A stretch of DNA of 64,000 nt from positions 62,001-126,000 of the forward strand of contig JAPSLM010000008.1 of NCBI GenBank assembly GCA_031180825.1, written 5' to 3'. The position numbers and the translations under genes are program-made. Shown piece by piece: positions 10,173 to 18,650 of this stretch. The notes below the pieces were generated by a model. It saw only the letters and a program-made list of their open reading frames with translations, searched no databases and was not told the origin of the DNA. The stretch is from Paenibacillus sp. GTDB lineage: Bacteria; Bacillota; Bacilli; Paenibacillales; NBRC-103111. Within the stretch, counting starts at the first letter, position 1. Every line of letters begins with the position of its first letter.

Positions 10173-11263
10173 TGGCGATCACCTAACCTTTTGTTTGTCT
10201 CCTTAAGGATGCATTTTTTGATGTACTTCTGCAAATCCGTTCCGATGCGAAGACACTGCTTCAGCTCCGTCACCCTTTCTTTCGTCAGCTGGCCTGCGGT
10301 CAGCTTGCCGCGGGTCGTATACCGCCCGTTCTCCATCTGATAAGGGGTTGTCGACCGCAGCTTCAAAGCCAACACCAGGGCATTCAGCCAATCGTGCCCG
10401 ATCTCTTCCGAAACGTGTCCGCCGTCGATCAATGCCGTAATTCGCCCCTCGGTAGACGAACGGCGGATTCCCGCTTCCACCGCCAGCAAACGGATTCCAT
10501 TGACAATCGGGATATAGGCGCCGTACTTGACATCCACTCCACCGGCATCTTCGCCATACCGCTCCTTGATCAGCTGTCCGAATACGCCGATCGATACCTT
10601 ATGATGCAGCGTATTGCGCAGCATGTGCTCCAGCATGGACGGGCGGGCCGAAGTATACCGGCAAATTTCCTCGACAATCGCGCGGCCTGGCGCTTGATCC
10701 CCATACACCGTACGCGCATCGGCTGCAATCAACAAATATCTTACATGCTCCCAATGCGGCTCCTCCATCCAATCGCGGACCATCCGACGGTACTCCTGCA
10801 GCGGCTTGCGCCATTGCCCGTTGGTGCAAATAACTTGCCCGTGGCAAGGCGGGTACCCGACCGTTTCCAAGCCTTCCTTAATCCGAGCCGCCAATTCGGC
10901 GAAGTAACGAGCCGCCTGAATACGCTCATCCTCCGATGAAGGGTCTGCGTAGATCAGTCCGTTATCTTGATCGCTCCACAACGTCTGCTCTCTCCGCCCT
11001 CCGCTTCCGTACAGCAAGAACGCATAAGAAAGCGGAGCGGTTTCCCCCCGTTCCTCCTTCAGCTGCTCCTCGGACAGGGCGATGACGCGGCGGATTAACG
11101 CATCGTGGTATTCGTTGACCTCCCGGTTCCATTCCAACGCTTCGGCAAAAAGGAGACGCCGTCCGAACTCCTCGTTGACTTGATCCCGAAGCGCTCTCAG
11201 CTTCTGCAAGCTCCGGATCCGGGCCGTTTCCCGTTGAAACTTTTCAAGTGCGAGACGGTCCAT
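10169..11263 (-). CDS. DUF294 GlnD-like nucleotidyltransferase
   Basis: 364 residues from an ATG with GAGGGGGAT upstream. The N-terminal third is helical. A nucleotidyltransferase core follows with LLYGSGGRREQTLWSDQDNG, which carries the GSxGR and DxD signatures. The C-terminal half (about 200-345) matches the DUF294 C-terminal helical region. Many family members carry CBS domains before the transferase; none is seen here. In GlnD this fold uridylylates PII proteins. The gene lies only 23 nt below amtB and so probably shares its GlnR-controlled transcript. A nitrogen-signalling role is inferred from that context only; no glnB/glnK is present. Confidence 0.85.
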   Translation of the reverse strand: MDRLALEKFQRETARIRSLQKLRALRDQVNEEFGRRLLFAEALEWNREVNEYHDALIRRVIALSEEQLKEERGETAPLSYAFLLYGSGGRREQTLWSDQDNGLIYADPSSEDERIQAARYFAELAARIKEGLETVGYPPCHGQVICTNGQWRKPLQEYRRMVRDWMEEPHWEHVRYLLIAADARTVYGDQAPGRAIVEEICRYTSARPSMLEHMLRNTLHHKVSIGVFGQLIKERYGEDAGGVDVKYGAYIPIVNGIRLLAVEAGIRRSSTEGRITALIDGGHVSEEIGHDWLNALVLALKLRSTTPYQMENGRYTTRGKLTAGQLTKERVTELKQCLRIGTDLQKYIKKCILKETNKRLGDRQ

Positions 11264-11286
11264 GACGACATCCCCCTCAGACTTCT

Positions 11287-12681
11287 CTATAGTGTAGTAG
11301 CTGCGCCGCCATGCGCCGCTTTCTTCATTTGCTCCGGATACCCGTAACTCCCGTGCTCGGACAAATCCAGACCGACGATTTCTTCTTCTTCCGTTACCCG
11401 GAGGCCGATCGTTACTTTCATCAGGTACAAAATAACGAAGGAAAGAACCAAGACGAACAGGAAGGCCCCGAAAATGCCAAGCGCTTGCACGCCGAGCTGC
11501 TCCAAGCCGCCGCCGTAAAATAATCCGGCTTTCCCCACGCCCACTTTCGCCGCCAGCTCCGGCGTTGCAAAAAATCCGGTCGACAACGTTCCCCAAATGC
11601 CCGCGATCCCGTGAACGGAGAAGGCATAGATCGGATCATCGACGCCCGCTTTTTCAAACCATTGCGCCGTGAAAAAGGTCAGAATACCGGAGATTGCCCC
11701 GATAATGACGGCATCGCGCGGAGTAACGAAAGCGCAAGCGGCGGTAATGGCAACCAAAGCGGCCAGTACGCCGTTCAGCATGCCGGGAATATCCGCCTTG
11801 CCGAAGTACATCCAAGAAACGGCCATGGCCGCTACCGCGCCCGCCGATGCCGCAAGGTTCGTCGTTAATGCGATATAGCCGAAGAAGCCGTCGTTCGTCG
11901 CGCTCAGCGTCGAGCCGGGGTTGAAGCCGAACCAGCCGATCCACAAAATAATCACGCCGAGAACCGAGAGAACCTGATTATGTCCGGGAATCAAATTCGG
12001 CGTTTTATCCTGATTATATTTGCCGATCCGCGGCTTAAGCAGCAGCGTGGCGACAAGCGCAGCCGTTGCGCCTTGCAAGTGAACGACCGTGGACCCCGCA
12101 AAATCCTGCATACCGATTTGGGCGAGCCAGCCGCCGCCCCATACCCAGTGAGCTACGACCGGATAAATGACGACCGTGAACAGGGTGCCGAAGATAAAAT
12201 AGACCGCCAGCTTGCCGCGCTCGGCAAAACCGCCCCATGCAATCGCAAGCGACACTCCGGCGAACGCCAGTTGAAACAGGAACTTGATGGCAATCGGAAC
12301 GTCGGACGCGGATAGCGAACCGAACGCCCCTTTGGCCTGTTCCTCCGTCCCGTCTACGAAGAAACCGGTCGTCCCGAAGAAGCTGTTGCCGTCTCCGAAT
12401 GCAAAGCCGAAGCCAAAAGCCCAGAAGGCAATCGCGCAAAGGCCGAAGGTCAATACGGTCTTGCCTGCGACGTGGCCCGCGTTTTTCATCCGGGTGGAGC
12501 CGGCTTCCAGCAGCGCAAAGCCCGCTTGCATGAAGATGACCAGAATCGCGGCCAGCATGACCCATACCGCGTCGATAGCGCCTTGGAGCTGAGCAGGTGT
12601 CGGTTCGTCCGCAGCGAATGTCAAGCTTGCAGGGAAAAAAGCTGACATAATAATTGTGGATATGCATAACCTTTTAAACAT
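11287..12681 (-). CDS. amtB: Ammonium transporter (Amt family)
   Basis: About 464 residues. A signal peptide (FKRLCISTIIMSAFFPASLTFA) is followed by 11 membrane helices. The twin pore histidines are in VVHLQGATAA and FSVHGIAGIWG. The C-terminal tail has the Amt-type sequence GLRVTEEEEIVGLDLSEHG, which normally binds PII proteins. I chose the second in-frame start (ATG) because GAAGGAAG is 8 nt upstream; the GTG three codons earlier is too close to it. The protein takes up ammonium at low concentration. Upstream are a sigma-A promoter and a perfect GlnR/TnrA box. Confidence 0.94.
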   Translation of the reverse strand: MFKRLCISTIIMSAFFPASLTFAADEPTPAQLQGAIDAVWVMLAAILVIFMQAGFALLEAGSTRMKNAGHVAGKTVLTFGLCAIAFWAFGFGFAFGDGNSFFGTTGFFVDGTEEQAKGAFGSLSASDVPIAIKFLFQLAFAGVSLAIAWGGFAERGKLAVYFIFGTLFTVVIYPVVAHWVWGGGWLAQIGMQDFAGSTVVHLQGATAALVATLLLKPRIGKYNQDKTPNLIPGHNQVLSVLGVIILWIGWFGFNPGSTLSATNDGFFGYIALTTNLAASAGAVAAMAVSWMYFGKADIPGMLNGVLAALVAITAACAFVTPRDAVIIGAISGILTFFTAQWFEKAGVDDPIYAFSVHGIAGIWGTLSTGFFATPELAAKVGVGKAGLFYGGGLEQLGVQALGIFGAFLFVLVLSFVILYLMKVTIGLRVTEEEEIVGLDLSEHGSYGYPEQMKKAAHGGAATTL

Positions 12682-12702
12682 ATCGACCACTTCCTTCTTT
12701 TA

Positions 12703-12719
12703 TGTTAGATTTTATAACA
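12703..12719. promoter_or_regulatory. GlnR/TnrA binding site
   Basis: TGTTAGATTTTATAACA matches the consensus TGTNA-N7-TNACA at every defined position and is almost a perfect palindrome. It lies about 15-30 nt downstream of the predicted amtB transcription start, a place where GlnR would repress. A second, one-base-short copy (TGT-N10-ACA, 12737-12752) overlaps the -10 hexamer. Confidence 0.8.
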
Positions 12720-12740
12720 TATAATGAAATTTATAATGTC

Positions 12741-12769
12741 ATTATATACACAATATTTCATTTTGACAA
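12741..12769 (-). promoter_or_regulatory. Sigma-A promoter for amtB
   Basis: Minus strand: TTGTCA, 17-nt spacer, TATAAT. The rest of the intergenic stretch up to the MerR gene (about 270 bases) is very AT-rich; I see no gene in it. Confidence 0.8.
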
Positions 12770-13035
12770 TAAAATTTTCGCTTTTAAACCGACAAATACG
12801 AAATAAAACCTGACATAAATCATGAAAAATTCGGATTTTTCATTTCAACTGATGATTTCCATAGTTTTTGCATCATTTAAAATGACACAAAAACTTGAAA
12901 AGTGATAAATTGCTAACCATTAAAGCGTCCTTTCCGCTTGATCAAAGTGTAACGTTTGACTGTATGGTTTGGATTCAGTATCATGAATAGAAGAGCACCT
13001 ATTCCAGTATCTATATAAAAATGAGGTGACACGAG

Positions 13036-13047
13036 ATGGGGAGATGA
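13036..13047 (+). other. Three-codon minicistron overlapping the MerR start
   Basis: ATGGGGAGATGA encodes Met-Gly-Arg and stops. It sits 6 nt after GAGGTGA, the only good ribosome site here. Its TGA overlaps the ATG of the MerR gene as ATGA. This suggests ribosomes load on the minicistron and restart at the regulator gene. Confidence 0.4.
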
Positions 13048-13475
13048 AGCTTTACAAAATTGGCGAGTTGGCGCGTTTATCGGAAGTCAGTCCCAGAACG
13101 ATCGATTACTATACGAAGCTCGGGCTGATTCAACCGGAGAAAAGATCGGATACGAATTATCGTTACTACAGCGATGAAACCTTGGCGCGCCTGAAACGTA
13201 TTGAAATGATGAAGAGGGAGAAGTATACCTTAGAGGAAATCAAGGCTAGCCTGCTGCAATGGAATAAGGTGAGCCAAGACGAAATAGTGACAGATAAGCT
13301 GACATCTTTGCAATTGTTGCTTCAGCAGCTTGAGAAGGAAGCGAAGGAAATCGGACCGATGCTCGAGAAGCTGAAGCCGTCGCAATTGAAGAACCTGAAC
13401 AAAATTCTCACGCAGCCCACAGCTGCATGCATCGAAGCTTTATTGTTGCTGTTAGGTAAAGGCCCTCTTTCCTAA
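13044..13475 (+). CDS. MerR-family transcriptional regulator
   Basis: 143 residues. The N-terminal winged helix is typical: LYKIGELARLSEVSPRTIDYYTKLGLIQPEKR followed by NYRYYSDE, shown here in two parts of the recognition region. A long dimerisation helix follows (LQLLLQQLEKEAKEIGPMLEKL). The C-terminus lacks cysteines placed for metal binding, so it is not a typical mercury- or copper-type member. It is not GlnR, whose N-terminus differs. I chose the ATG that overlaps the minicistron; a GTG six codons earlier has no ribosome site. yugP follows 34 nt downstream and may be in the same transcript. The effector is unknown. Confidence 0.82.
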   Translation: MKLYKIGELARLSEVSPRTIDYYTKLGLIQPEKRSDTNYRYYSDETLARLKRIEMMKREKYTLEEIKASLLQWNKVSQDEIVTDKLTSLQLLLQQLEKEAKEIGPMLEKLKPSQLKNLNKILTQPTAACIEALLLLLGKGPLS

Positions 13476-13509
13476 TCGAAACGATATTTACAAACGGAGG
13501 AATGGATCG

Positions 13510-14190
13510 ATGTTTTTTCACCCTATGGATTTCCTGATTATCATTGCGTTCATACTCTCCCTTGTGGCGCAGTTCCGGGTCAAGGGAACGTTTAACAAAT
13601 GGTCCGAAGTGCCCGTGCAATCCGGGATGACGGGATACGAAGCGGCCCGCCGGATGCTGGATGCCAACGGATTGCATGACGTTCCGGTCGAGCCGATTCC
13701 CGGCGCGCTGACGGATCACTACGATCCGATCGCCCGCACCGTACGGCTGTCGGAGCCGGTTTATTACGAGAGCACCATCTCGGCCGTATCGGTCGCTTGC
13801 CACGAAGTCGGCCACGCCATTCAGCATAAGGTGAATTACCCGATGCTGGTGGCCCGCCACCGGATGTTCCCGGTCGTGAACATTGCTTCCGGCATTGCGC
13901 CGCTGCTCTTGATCGCAGGCTTTTTGTTCCATTGGACCGGATTGCTTGGCCTGGGTATTATTTTCTTCTCCGCCGCCGTCGCTTTCCAGCTCGTCACGCT
14001 GCCGGTGGAGTTTAACGCCAGCAACCGGGCCCGCGATTTGATGGTTGCCGAAGGCTTTATCACCAACGATGAAGAACGGGGCGTAGCCAAGGTGCTTAAC
14101 GCCGCCGCGCTTACTTATGTAGCTGCTGCGCTGATCTCGCTGCTTGAGCTGATCAAGTATATTATGATTTTCACGAACCGCGAAGATTAA
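13510..14190 (+). CDS. yugP: Neutral zinc metallopeptidase, YugP family
   Basis: 226 residues. One N-terminal membrane helix (PMDFLIIIAFILSLVAQF) precedes a cytoplasmic or membrane-facing catalytic region. The zinc motif is CHEVGHAIQH (HExxH), and the remainder has three further hydrophobic helices (about 130-150, 155-175, 200-220). This order is characteristic of the YugP group of integral membrane proteases. The substrate is unknown. GGAGG lies 9 nt upstream of the ATG. It lies downstream of the MerR gene and is closed by a strong terminator. Confidence 0.9.
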   Translation: MFFHPMDFLIIIAFILSLVAQFRVKGTFNKWSEVPVQSGMTGYEAARRMLDANGLHDVPVEPIPGALTDHYDPIARTVRLSEPVYYESTISAVSVACHEVGHAIQHKVNYPMLVARHRMFPVVNIASGIAPLLLIAGFLFHWTGLLGLGIIFFSAAVAFQLVTLPVEFNASNRARDLMVAEGFITNDEERGVAKVLNAAALTYVAAALISLLELIKYIMIFTNRED

Positions 14191-14210
14191 GCCTGCAGCC
14201 CTGAATGCGA

Positions 14211-14257
14211 AAGCCGCCGGACCCGCTCCTTCTTGGAGTGATCCGGCGGCTTTTTCG
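14211..14257 (+). terminator. Terminator between yugP and the SgrR-type gene
   Basis: AAGCCGCCGGA pairs with TCCGGCGGCTT, with an inner CTCC/GGAG stem, followed by TTTTTC. Confidence 0.9.
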
Positions 14258-14264
14258 TGCGATA

Positions 14265-16091
14265 TTAACGCTCCTGCTGCAAAGCGTCCATGGTCGGTTC
14301 GAACCACAGATCCCGAAACCTGACCCAACCGAGTGCGTTCAAAGAAACGTTTCTTAAAGAAGGATGGAAAACGGTTCGCTGCGTATGATGGAACAGAAAC
14401 AAAATGTAAGCCTGATCGGTTACAAGCTGCCGCAGCCGGTTCAAATAGGTGCTGCGCGTGATCGGGGAACCCTCTTGATACAGACGCTCGATGATGAAAT
14501 CGGTCTGCTGCTTCAACTCGTCCCCCAGATGCATCCGAACGACACAATTGTCCGCGAGAAACAGCTCGATCACCGCAAGCTCGACGTCATGATCCAAGAC
14601 GTTGCGGTTAAAGGTGAAATGCGAGCTTCGTACCTTTTCCTCCCTTTCCGGCGTTCCCCAGATCGCTTCGTTCAGCTTTACCTTTATGCCAATCTCACCC
14701 AGCTGGATTTGCAGGTTCTCTGCGTACTCCTTGTGATGGGACGAATGCACAAGCAGCAGCTCCTCTCCATCATATCCGCTTTCCGCCAGAAGCCGTTTGG
14801 CGAGTATCGGATCATACTGCTCGTCCGTATCGCTAGGCTCCCGGGTTTCCTCGTAGAACCACCTGGCGAATGTGACATCACCCGGCGAGCTTGACGGCAC
14901 CAGAAGTTTTCGGTCGATCCCATGGACGACAGCCCTTCGAAAAGCCAGCTTCTGCTGCGGTCCCGGCATATTTAAATTAAACGTGAAAAAGCTGCAATCC
15001 CGCCCGATCGTCTGGATCGTCTGCCAATCTTTGGGCAGTTCTTCCGTTGTATCGCATTGGTGCCGCATCATATAGTTCGGCGGCTGCAGATGACTCGCTT
15101 TTCTCGTCAACTCGGGCGTGTACCAAATTTCGATCCGATCCAAATGCGCCCGACGCTCGAAATAACGCGGGAACGCCTCCAAGACCAGCATATTGTCGTC
15201 ATTTTGGACCACACGGAAAGGTCCGGTTCCGATCGGCATCCGGCGGAACTCATCGCCGAGCTCCTCCACAGCATCCTGCGGAACGATCGAAGCCCGGTCA
15301 TAGCTCAAATGATGCAGAAATAGCGGATTAGCCCGCCGCAAATGGATGCGTATGGCGTAGCTGCCGATCGGTTCGATGCGCTCCACATCCGCAAACAGCC
15401 AGCGAAACGGGGAACCCACTTCTTTGCTGCCATGACGCTCAATCGAATATTTGACGTCCTCCGAGGTCATCTCTCTCCCGTGATGAAAGAATACCCCTTT
15501 GCGCAAATAAAACGTCCATTCCTTGCCGTTGTTCCCGTTGGTCCAGTAGTGGGCGAGCCCGCCCTCGATTTTGCCGGTCTTCGTATTCATTCGGACAAGA
15601 ACGTCGAAAATTTGCTGTACCATATGACACTCTACGACAAACGTGATGAAAGCCGGGTCCAAGCAAGCAATCCGCTTGGAATAGGGCAGCCGCAGCGTAT
15701 CCGTCAGCGTATCGTTCTTCACCTCGGGCCGATAGCCGAAATGAGAATCCAGCCAATAAACGAACTGGTCCTTGAGCGCAGGCAAAGCGGAATGCTCCTC
15801 CAGGTAAGCGAACGCCTGCTGTATGTCGCCTTTCTTAACCAATGCTTGAGCGGCTTCCAGCGCGATCGTTTCGCTTTTGGCCAAAAATACAATTTTGGAA
15901 CGATGCCCCCGCCCGCGTCCGGGAATCCAGCGAATCCAACCGCCTTCCTCCATCCGTTTCAATACCAAGTTGACGTTGCGGGACGTGCACTGAAAAATTT
16001 CCGTCAGCTCCGTCAACGTAATCTCAATTTCCGCCTGTTCCTTAACCTCCGCAAATTGCTTGCGCAAGCGCAAATAGTAGAAGTCGATCAT
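14265..16091 (-). CDS. SgrR-type regulator with solute-binding domain
   Basis: 608 residues. The N-terminal about 110 residues form a helix-turn-helix of the SgrR kind (ITLTELTEIFQCTSRNVNLVLKRMEE, then GWIRWIPGRGRG). The rest is a family 5 oligopeptide-binding-like domain (GLAHYWTNGNNGKEWTFYLRKG, EMTSEDVKYSIERHG, PIGTGPFRV). It has no signal peptide, so the binding domain is a cytoplasmic ligand sensor. In enterobacteria SgrR senses sugar-phosphate stress and activates the divergent sgrS/sgrT; in Bacillales this fusion is common but poorly studied. The ATG is 10 nt after GGGGAGG. A 47-residue ORF is divergent from it. Confidence 0.88.
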   Translation of the reverse strand: MIDFYYLRLRKQFAEVKEQAEIEITLTELTEIFQCTSRNVNLVLKRMEEGGWIRWIPGRGRGHRSKIVFLAKSETIALEAAQALVKKGDIQQAFAYLEEHSALPALKDQFVYWLDSHFGYRPEVKNDTLTDTLRLPYSKRIACLDPAFITFVVECHMVQQIFDVLVRMNTKTGKIEGGLAHYWTNGNNGKEWTFYLRKGVFFHHGREMTSEDVKYSIERHGSKEVGSPFRWLFADVERIEPIGSYAIRIHLRRANPLFLHHLSYDRASIVPQDAVEELGDEFRRMPIGTGPFRVVQNDDNMLVLEAFPRYFERRAHLDRIEIWYTPELTRKASHLQPPNYMMRHQCDTTEELPKDWQTIQTIGRDCSFFTFNLNMPGPQQKLAFRRAVVHGIDRKLLVPSSSPGDVTFARWFYEETREPSDTDEQYDPILAKRLLAESGYDGEELLLVHSSHHKEYAENLQIQLGEIGIKVKLNEAIWGTPEREEKVRSSHFTFNRNVLDHDVELAVIELFLADNCVVRMHLGDELKQQTDFIIERLYQEGSPITRSTYLNRLRQLVTDQAYILFLFHHTQRTVFHPSLRNVSLNALGWVRFRDLWFEPTMDALQQER

Positions 16092-16242
16092 TCTGTAAAC
16101 GCCTCCCCGTCGGTCCATGCGTCCATAAAAGATGAAAGAAATAAAGTATATGCTACACTTTTTATTCATCTTTCGCAAGGTATAATGAAACCAGAAGCCG
16201 CAAGCAAGCAAAAATAAAGGCTTCCCCAGGAGGAGAGACACC

Positions 16243-16386
16243 ATGTTGAACCCGTTCGAACTTGAAATGCAAATGCTGGAGCAGGCGAAAGAGACCGAAA
16301 AAAAAGCAAGCGGCTCCCGGTTTCCCCGTGTGCCGCTTATGGACTGGCTGGTTGGCGTCACCGCGCTCGGCGCAATGTTCGCTTGA
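16243..16386 (+). CDS. 47-residue small protein, divergent from SgrR-type gene
   Basis: The ATG follows an excellent ribosome site (AGGAGGAGAG, spacing about 7). The N-terminal half is charged and helical (NPFELEMQMLEQAKETEKK). The C-terminal half is hydrophobic (VPLMDWLVGVTALGAMFA) and could insert in or lie on the membrane. No family is recognised. The position opposite an SgrR-type regulator is like that of sgrT in enterobacteria, but there is no sequence resemblance I can see. A GC-rich hairpin follows directly. That it is expressed is inferred from the ribosome site alone. Confidence 0.6.
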   Translation: MLNPFELEMQMLEQAKETEKKASGSRFPRVPLMDWLVGVTALGAMFA

Positions 16387-16387
16387 T

Positions 16388-16434
16388 CCCGGGGCTGCGC
16401 CGATGAAGACGCAATTAAGCCCGGGCGGTCTTTT
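16388..16434. terminator. Hairpin between the small ORF and the LysR gene
   Basis: CCCGGGGCT pairs with AGCCCGGG with one bulged G. The plus-strand T-run (CTTTTTC) starts a few bases later, so termination strength is uncertain. Confidence 0.45.
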
Positions 16435-17317
16435 TCTCGAAGAAGTCGAGCAAAAATTTGCGGAATACTTCCGCCACGGGCGGAAGCTTTTCGCCGTTCC
16501 GGCGAATGAGCCCGATGCTGCGCGTAACGACCGGTTCCGTAATGCGTACTTTGGCCGGCTGAAGCTCGTTTATTTCCTTCAAAGCCATCTCCGGCAGCAG
16601 GCTGACGCCCATACCTGCCGCAACCAGCCCGCGAATCGTATCCGTTTCTTCCCCCTCGAATCCGATTTTGGGCGTAAAGCCCGCCTTCGCACAAGCTTCC
16701 AGCACGATCGCACGCAGCGAATACTCTTCGCTGAACATGACGAACGATTCGCTGCGGAGCTGTTCCAGCTTGATCGATTCGTTTTCCGCTAACGCATGGC
16801 CTTCCGGGACGATGGCAAAGAGCTCTTCCTGCAGGAGCAGCTCCCCGACAACGTGATTGTGCTTCTCCGGAAAAGGTGAAATGAAAGCCAGATCGATTTC
16901 TCCTTTCATGACGTCGCGGATCAAGCTGTTATAAGTTCCTTGACGCAAGCGGAACTTGACGTTCGGGTAATTTTTGCGAAAGCTGGCGACGACCGTGGGC
17001 AGCAGGTTAATCCCGAGACTATGGGGAAAACCGATCCGAATTTCGCCCCGCTCCGGGTCGAGAAACTCGTGGACCTCATCTACCGCGCGGTCCAGATCGG
17101 TCAGAATTTCCTCCACGCGGCACAAAAACAGCTTTCCGACCGAAGTCAGCTGCAGATTGCGGCCCTTCTGCACAAACAATTGTACGCCAAGCTCTTCTTC
17201 CAATTGGTGGATTTGACGGCTGACCGCCGATTGCGCCACATGCATTTCCTCCGCTGCCTGGGTTACGTGCTGTTTGCGCGCCACTTTTACAAAATACTGC
17301 AGCTGTCTAAGTTCCAA
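16415..17317 (-). CDS. LysR-family regulator, GltC-like
   Basis: 300 residues. The winged HTH (MELRQLQYFVKVARKQHVTQ, then VAQSAVSRQIHQLEEELGV) is followed by the effector domain with RGEIRIGFPHSLGINLLPT and GLVAAGMGVSLLPE. Both halves closely follow GltC of Bacillus subtilis as I remember it, the activator of glutamate synthase. gltAB is not in the window, so the target is unknown. The gene is divergent from tpx, and LysR regulators often control the divergent neighbour; both possibilities remain open. Confidence 0.85.
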   Translation of the reverse strand: MELRQLQYFVKVARKQHVTQAAEEMHVAQSAVSRQIHQLEEELGVQLFVQKGRNLQLTSVGKLFLCRVEEILTDLDRAVDEVHEFLDPERGEIRIGFPHSLGINLLPTVVASFRKNYPNVKFRLRQGTYNSLIRDVMKGEIDLAFISPFPEKHNHVVGELLLQEELFAIVPEGHALAENESIKLEQLRSESFVMFSEEYSLRAIVLEACAKAGFTPKIGFEGEETDTIRGLVAAGMGVSLLPEMALKEINELQPAKVRITEPVVTRSIGLIRRNGEKLPPVAEVFRKFLLDFFEKKTARA

Positions 17318-17361
17318 AGCTCTTCCTTCCCCCTGTTTATGTTAAAGTTCTGCACTCCTAT

Positions 17362-17391
17362 TGGACAAGTTCTCTTATAAAAGATTATAAT
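17362..17391 (+). promoter_or_regulatory. Promoter of tpx with a PerR-box-like palindrome
   Basis: TGGACA, 18-nt spacer and TATAAT form a sigma-A promoter about 55 nt upstream of tpx. TTATAAAAGATTATAA (17375-17390) overlaps the -10. It is a 7-2-7 inverted repeat close to, but one base longer than, the PerR consensus TTATAAT-N-ATTATAA. Confidence 0.5.
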
Positions 17392-17445
17392 ATATTTTGG
17401 TGAAATACCAATCATTCTCAAACATTGAAGGAGGCCCATGTACTC

Positions 17446-17949
17446 ATGGCAAAAGCGGCATTCAAAGGCAACCCGATTACCCTCATCGGAACGGAAGTTA
17501 AGCCAGGCGATAAAGCTCCCGATTTCACAGTAAACAAAAACCTGCTCGAAACCGCTTCGCTTGCCGATTATGCCGGCAAAGTGAAGCTGATCAGCGTGGT
17601 GCCTTCTTTGGACACCGGCGTATGCGATGCGCAAACCCGCCGTTTCAACGAAGAAGCAGCCAAGCTCGGCGACAATGTCGTTGTACTGACGATCAGCGTG
17701 GATCTTCCGTTCGCGCAATCCCGTTGGTGCGGCGCTGCGGGTATCGATAAAGTCGTAACGCTGTCCGACTATAAAAACCGCTCGTTCGGCAAAGCATACG
17801 GCGTGCTGATTGACGAGCTGCAATTGCTGATGAGATCCATCTTCGTCATCGATGCGAACGATACCGTTCAATACGTGGAATACCTCGGCGAAATGACGGA
17901 GCATCCGAACTACGAAGCAGCGATCGAAGCGGTGAAAAAGCTCGTTTAA
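17446..17949 (+). CDS. tpx: Thiol peroxidase Tpx
   Basis: 167 residues from the ATG 11 nt after AAGGAGG; an upstream TTG in frame overlaps the ribosome site. The peroxidatic cysteine is in [15 protein letters not shown] and the resolving cysteine is in [11 protein letters not shown], the standard 2-Cys pair of the Tpx family. The enzyme reduces alkyl hydroperoxides and H2O2 with thioredoxin. Length and motif spacing are normal. It is monocistronic, flanked by its own promoter and a terminator, and divergent from the GltC-like regulator. Confidence 0.95.
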   Translation: MAKAAFKGNPITLIGTEVKPGDKAPDFTVNKNLLETASLADYAGKVKLISVVPSLDTGVCDAQTRRFNEEAAKLGDNVVVLTISVDLPFAQSRWCGAAGIDKVVTLSDYKNRSFGKAYGVLIDELQLLMRSIFVIDANDTVQYVEYLGEMTEHPNYEAAIEAVKKLV

Positions 17950-17980
17950 TCCCGTTTTCGACCGTCAGCGACGACACATA

Positions 17981-18020
17981 AAAAAACAGCGGGCAGCCAT
18001 GGAGCTCCTCGCTGTTTTTT
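17981..18020. terminator. Bidirectional terminator
   Basis: AAAAAACAGCG pairs with CGCTGTTTTTT around an 18-nt loop. It ends both tpx (plus) and the DUF1499-like gene (minus). Confidence 0.9.
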
Positions 18021-18410
18021 TTAATCGTTTGTTTTATAAGCGGCCAGCCGCTTGTCGATGTGCCTATATATATCAAGGATCGTTCTGTAATTCGAACCGA
18101 GATCTCCGAGAGAGCCGCGGGAGGCCGAATAGATATCGATCGCCGTCTTGAGCGGGTTAATGCCGAACATCGTCAGGGTAATATCCTGCGTTCGGCCGGT
18201 AATGGTACGCCGTTCCACTACGATTTCGCCGACGTTCTTGACTTCGTGGAGAAGTTTGTAGCCGCTTAGCTTCTTGAACATATTCACGACTTCGTCCCAT
18301 GCCTGATCTTTGGAAATTTTATAGTATCGGGTCTTCAAAGCCGGGTCCTTAGCCTTCTCTCCTGTTGTTTCGTGGCTGCGAATGAGACCGATTAAGGTGC
18401 GCTTTAGCAA
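18021..18410 (-). CDS. DUF1499-like protein
   Basis: 129 residues, TTG start 7 nt after GAGGAGGG. The C-terminal part (DIYSASRGSLGDLGSNYRTI) resembles the closing motif of DUF1499 proteins (SxSRxGxxDxGxNxxRI), and the mid part (YYKISKDQAWDEVVNMFKKL) fits a START-like or SRPBCC-type fold entry helix. There is no signal peptide or membrane helix. The function is unknown. The gene is monocistronic. Confidence 0.65.
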   Translation of the reverse strand: MLKRTLIGLIRSHETTGEKAKDPALKTRYYKISKDQAWDEVVNMFKKLSGYKLLHEVKNVGEIVVERRTITGRTQDITLTMFGINPLKTAIDIYSASRGSLGDLGSNYRTILDIYRHIDKRLAAYKTND

Positions 18411-18650
18411 AGCCTTCCCTCCTCAATGAAGTGACAATCTATTCCGGGTTAACACTATCTTTTATCATATCACTGTTTGCAGGGAAGAGAAAGAGCTAAC
18501 GAATAAAACCGTTCATATTTTGTACAAAATTAATTTCTGCGATTCCCTTACTCCAATATATTAACACACAAGCCAGGCTATGATTCGAAAACCGGACAAG
18601 TTTGCGAATTCGCTCACATCACCTATTTTATTCGAAGGAGAAGCTCATTG

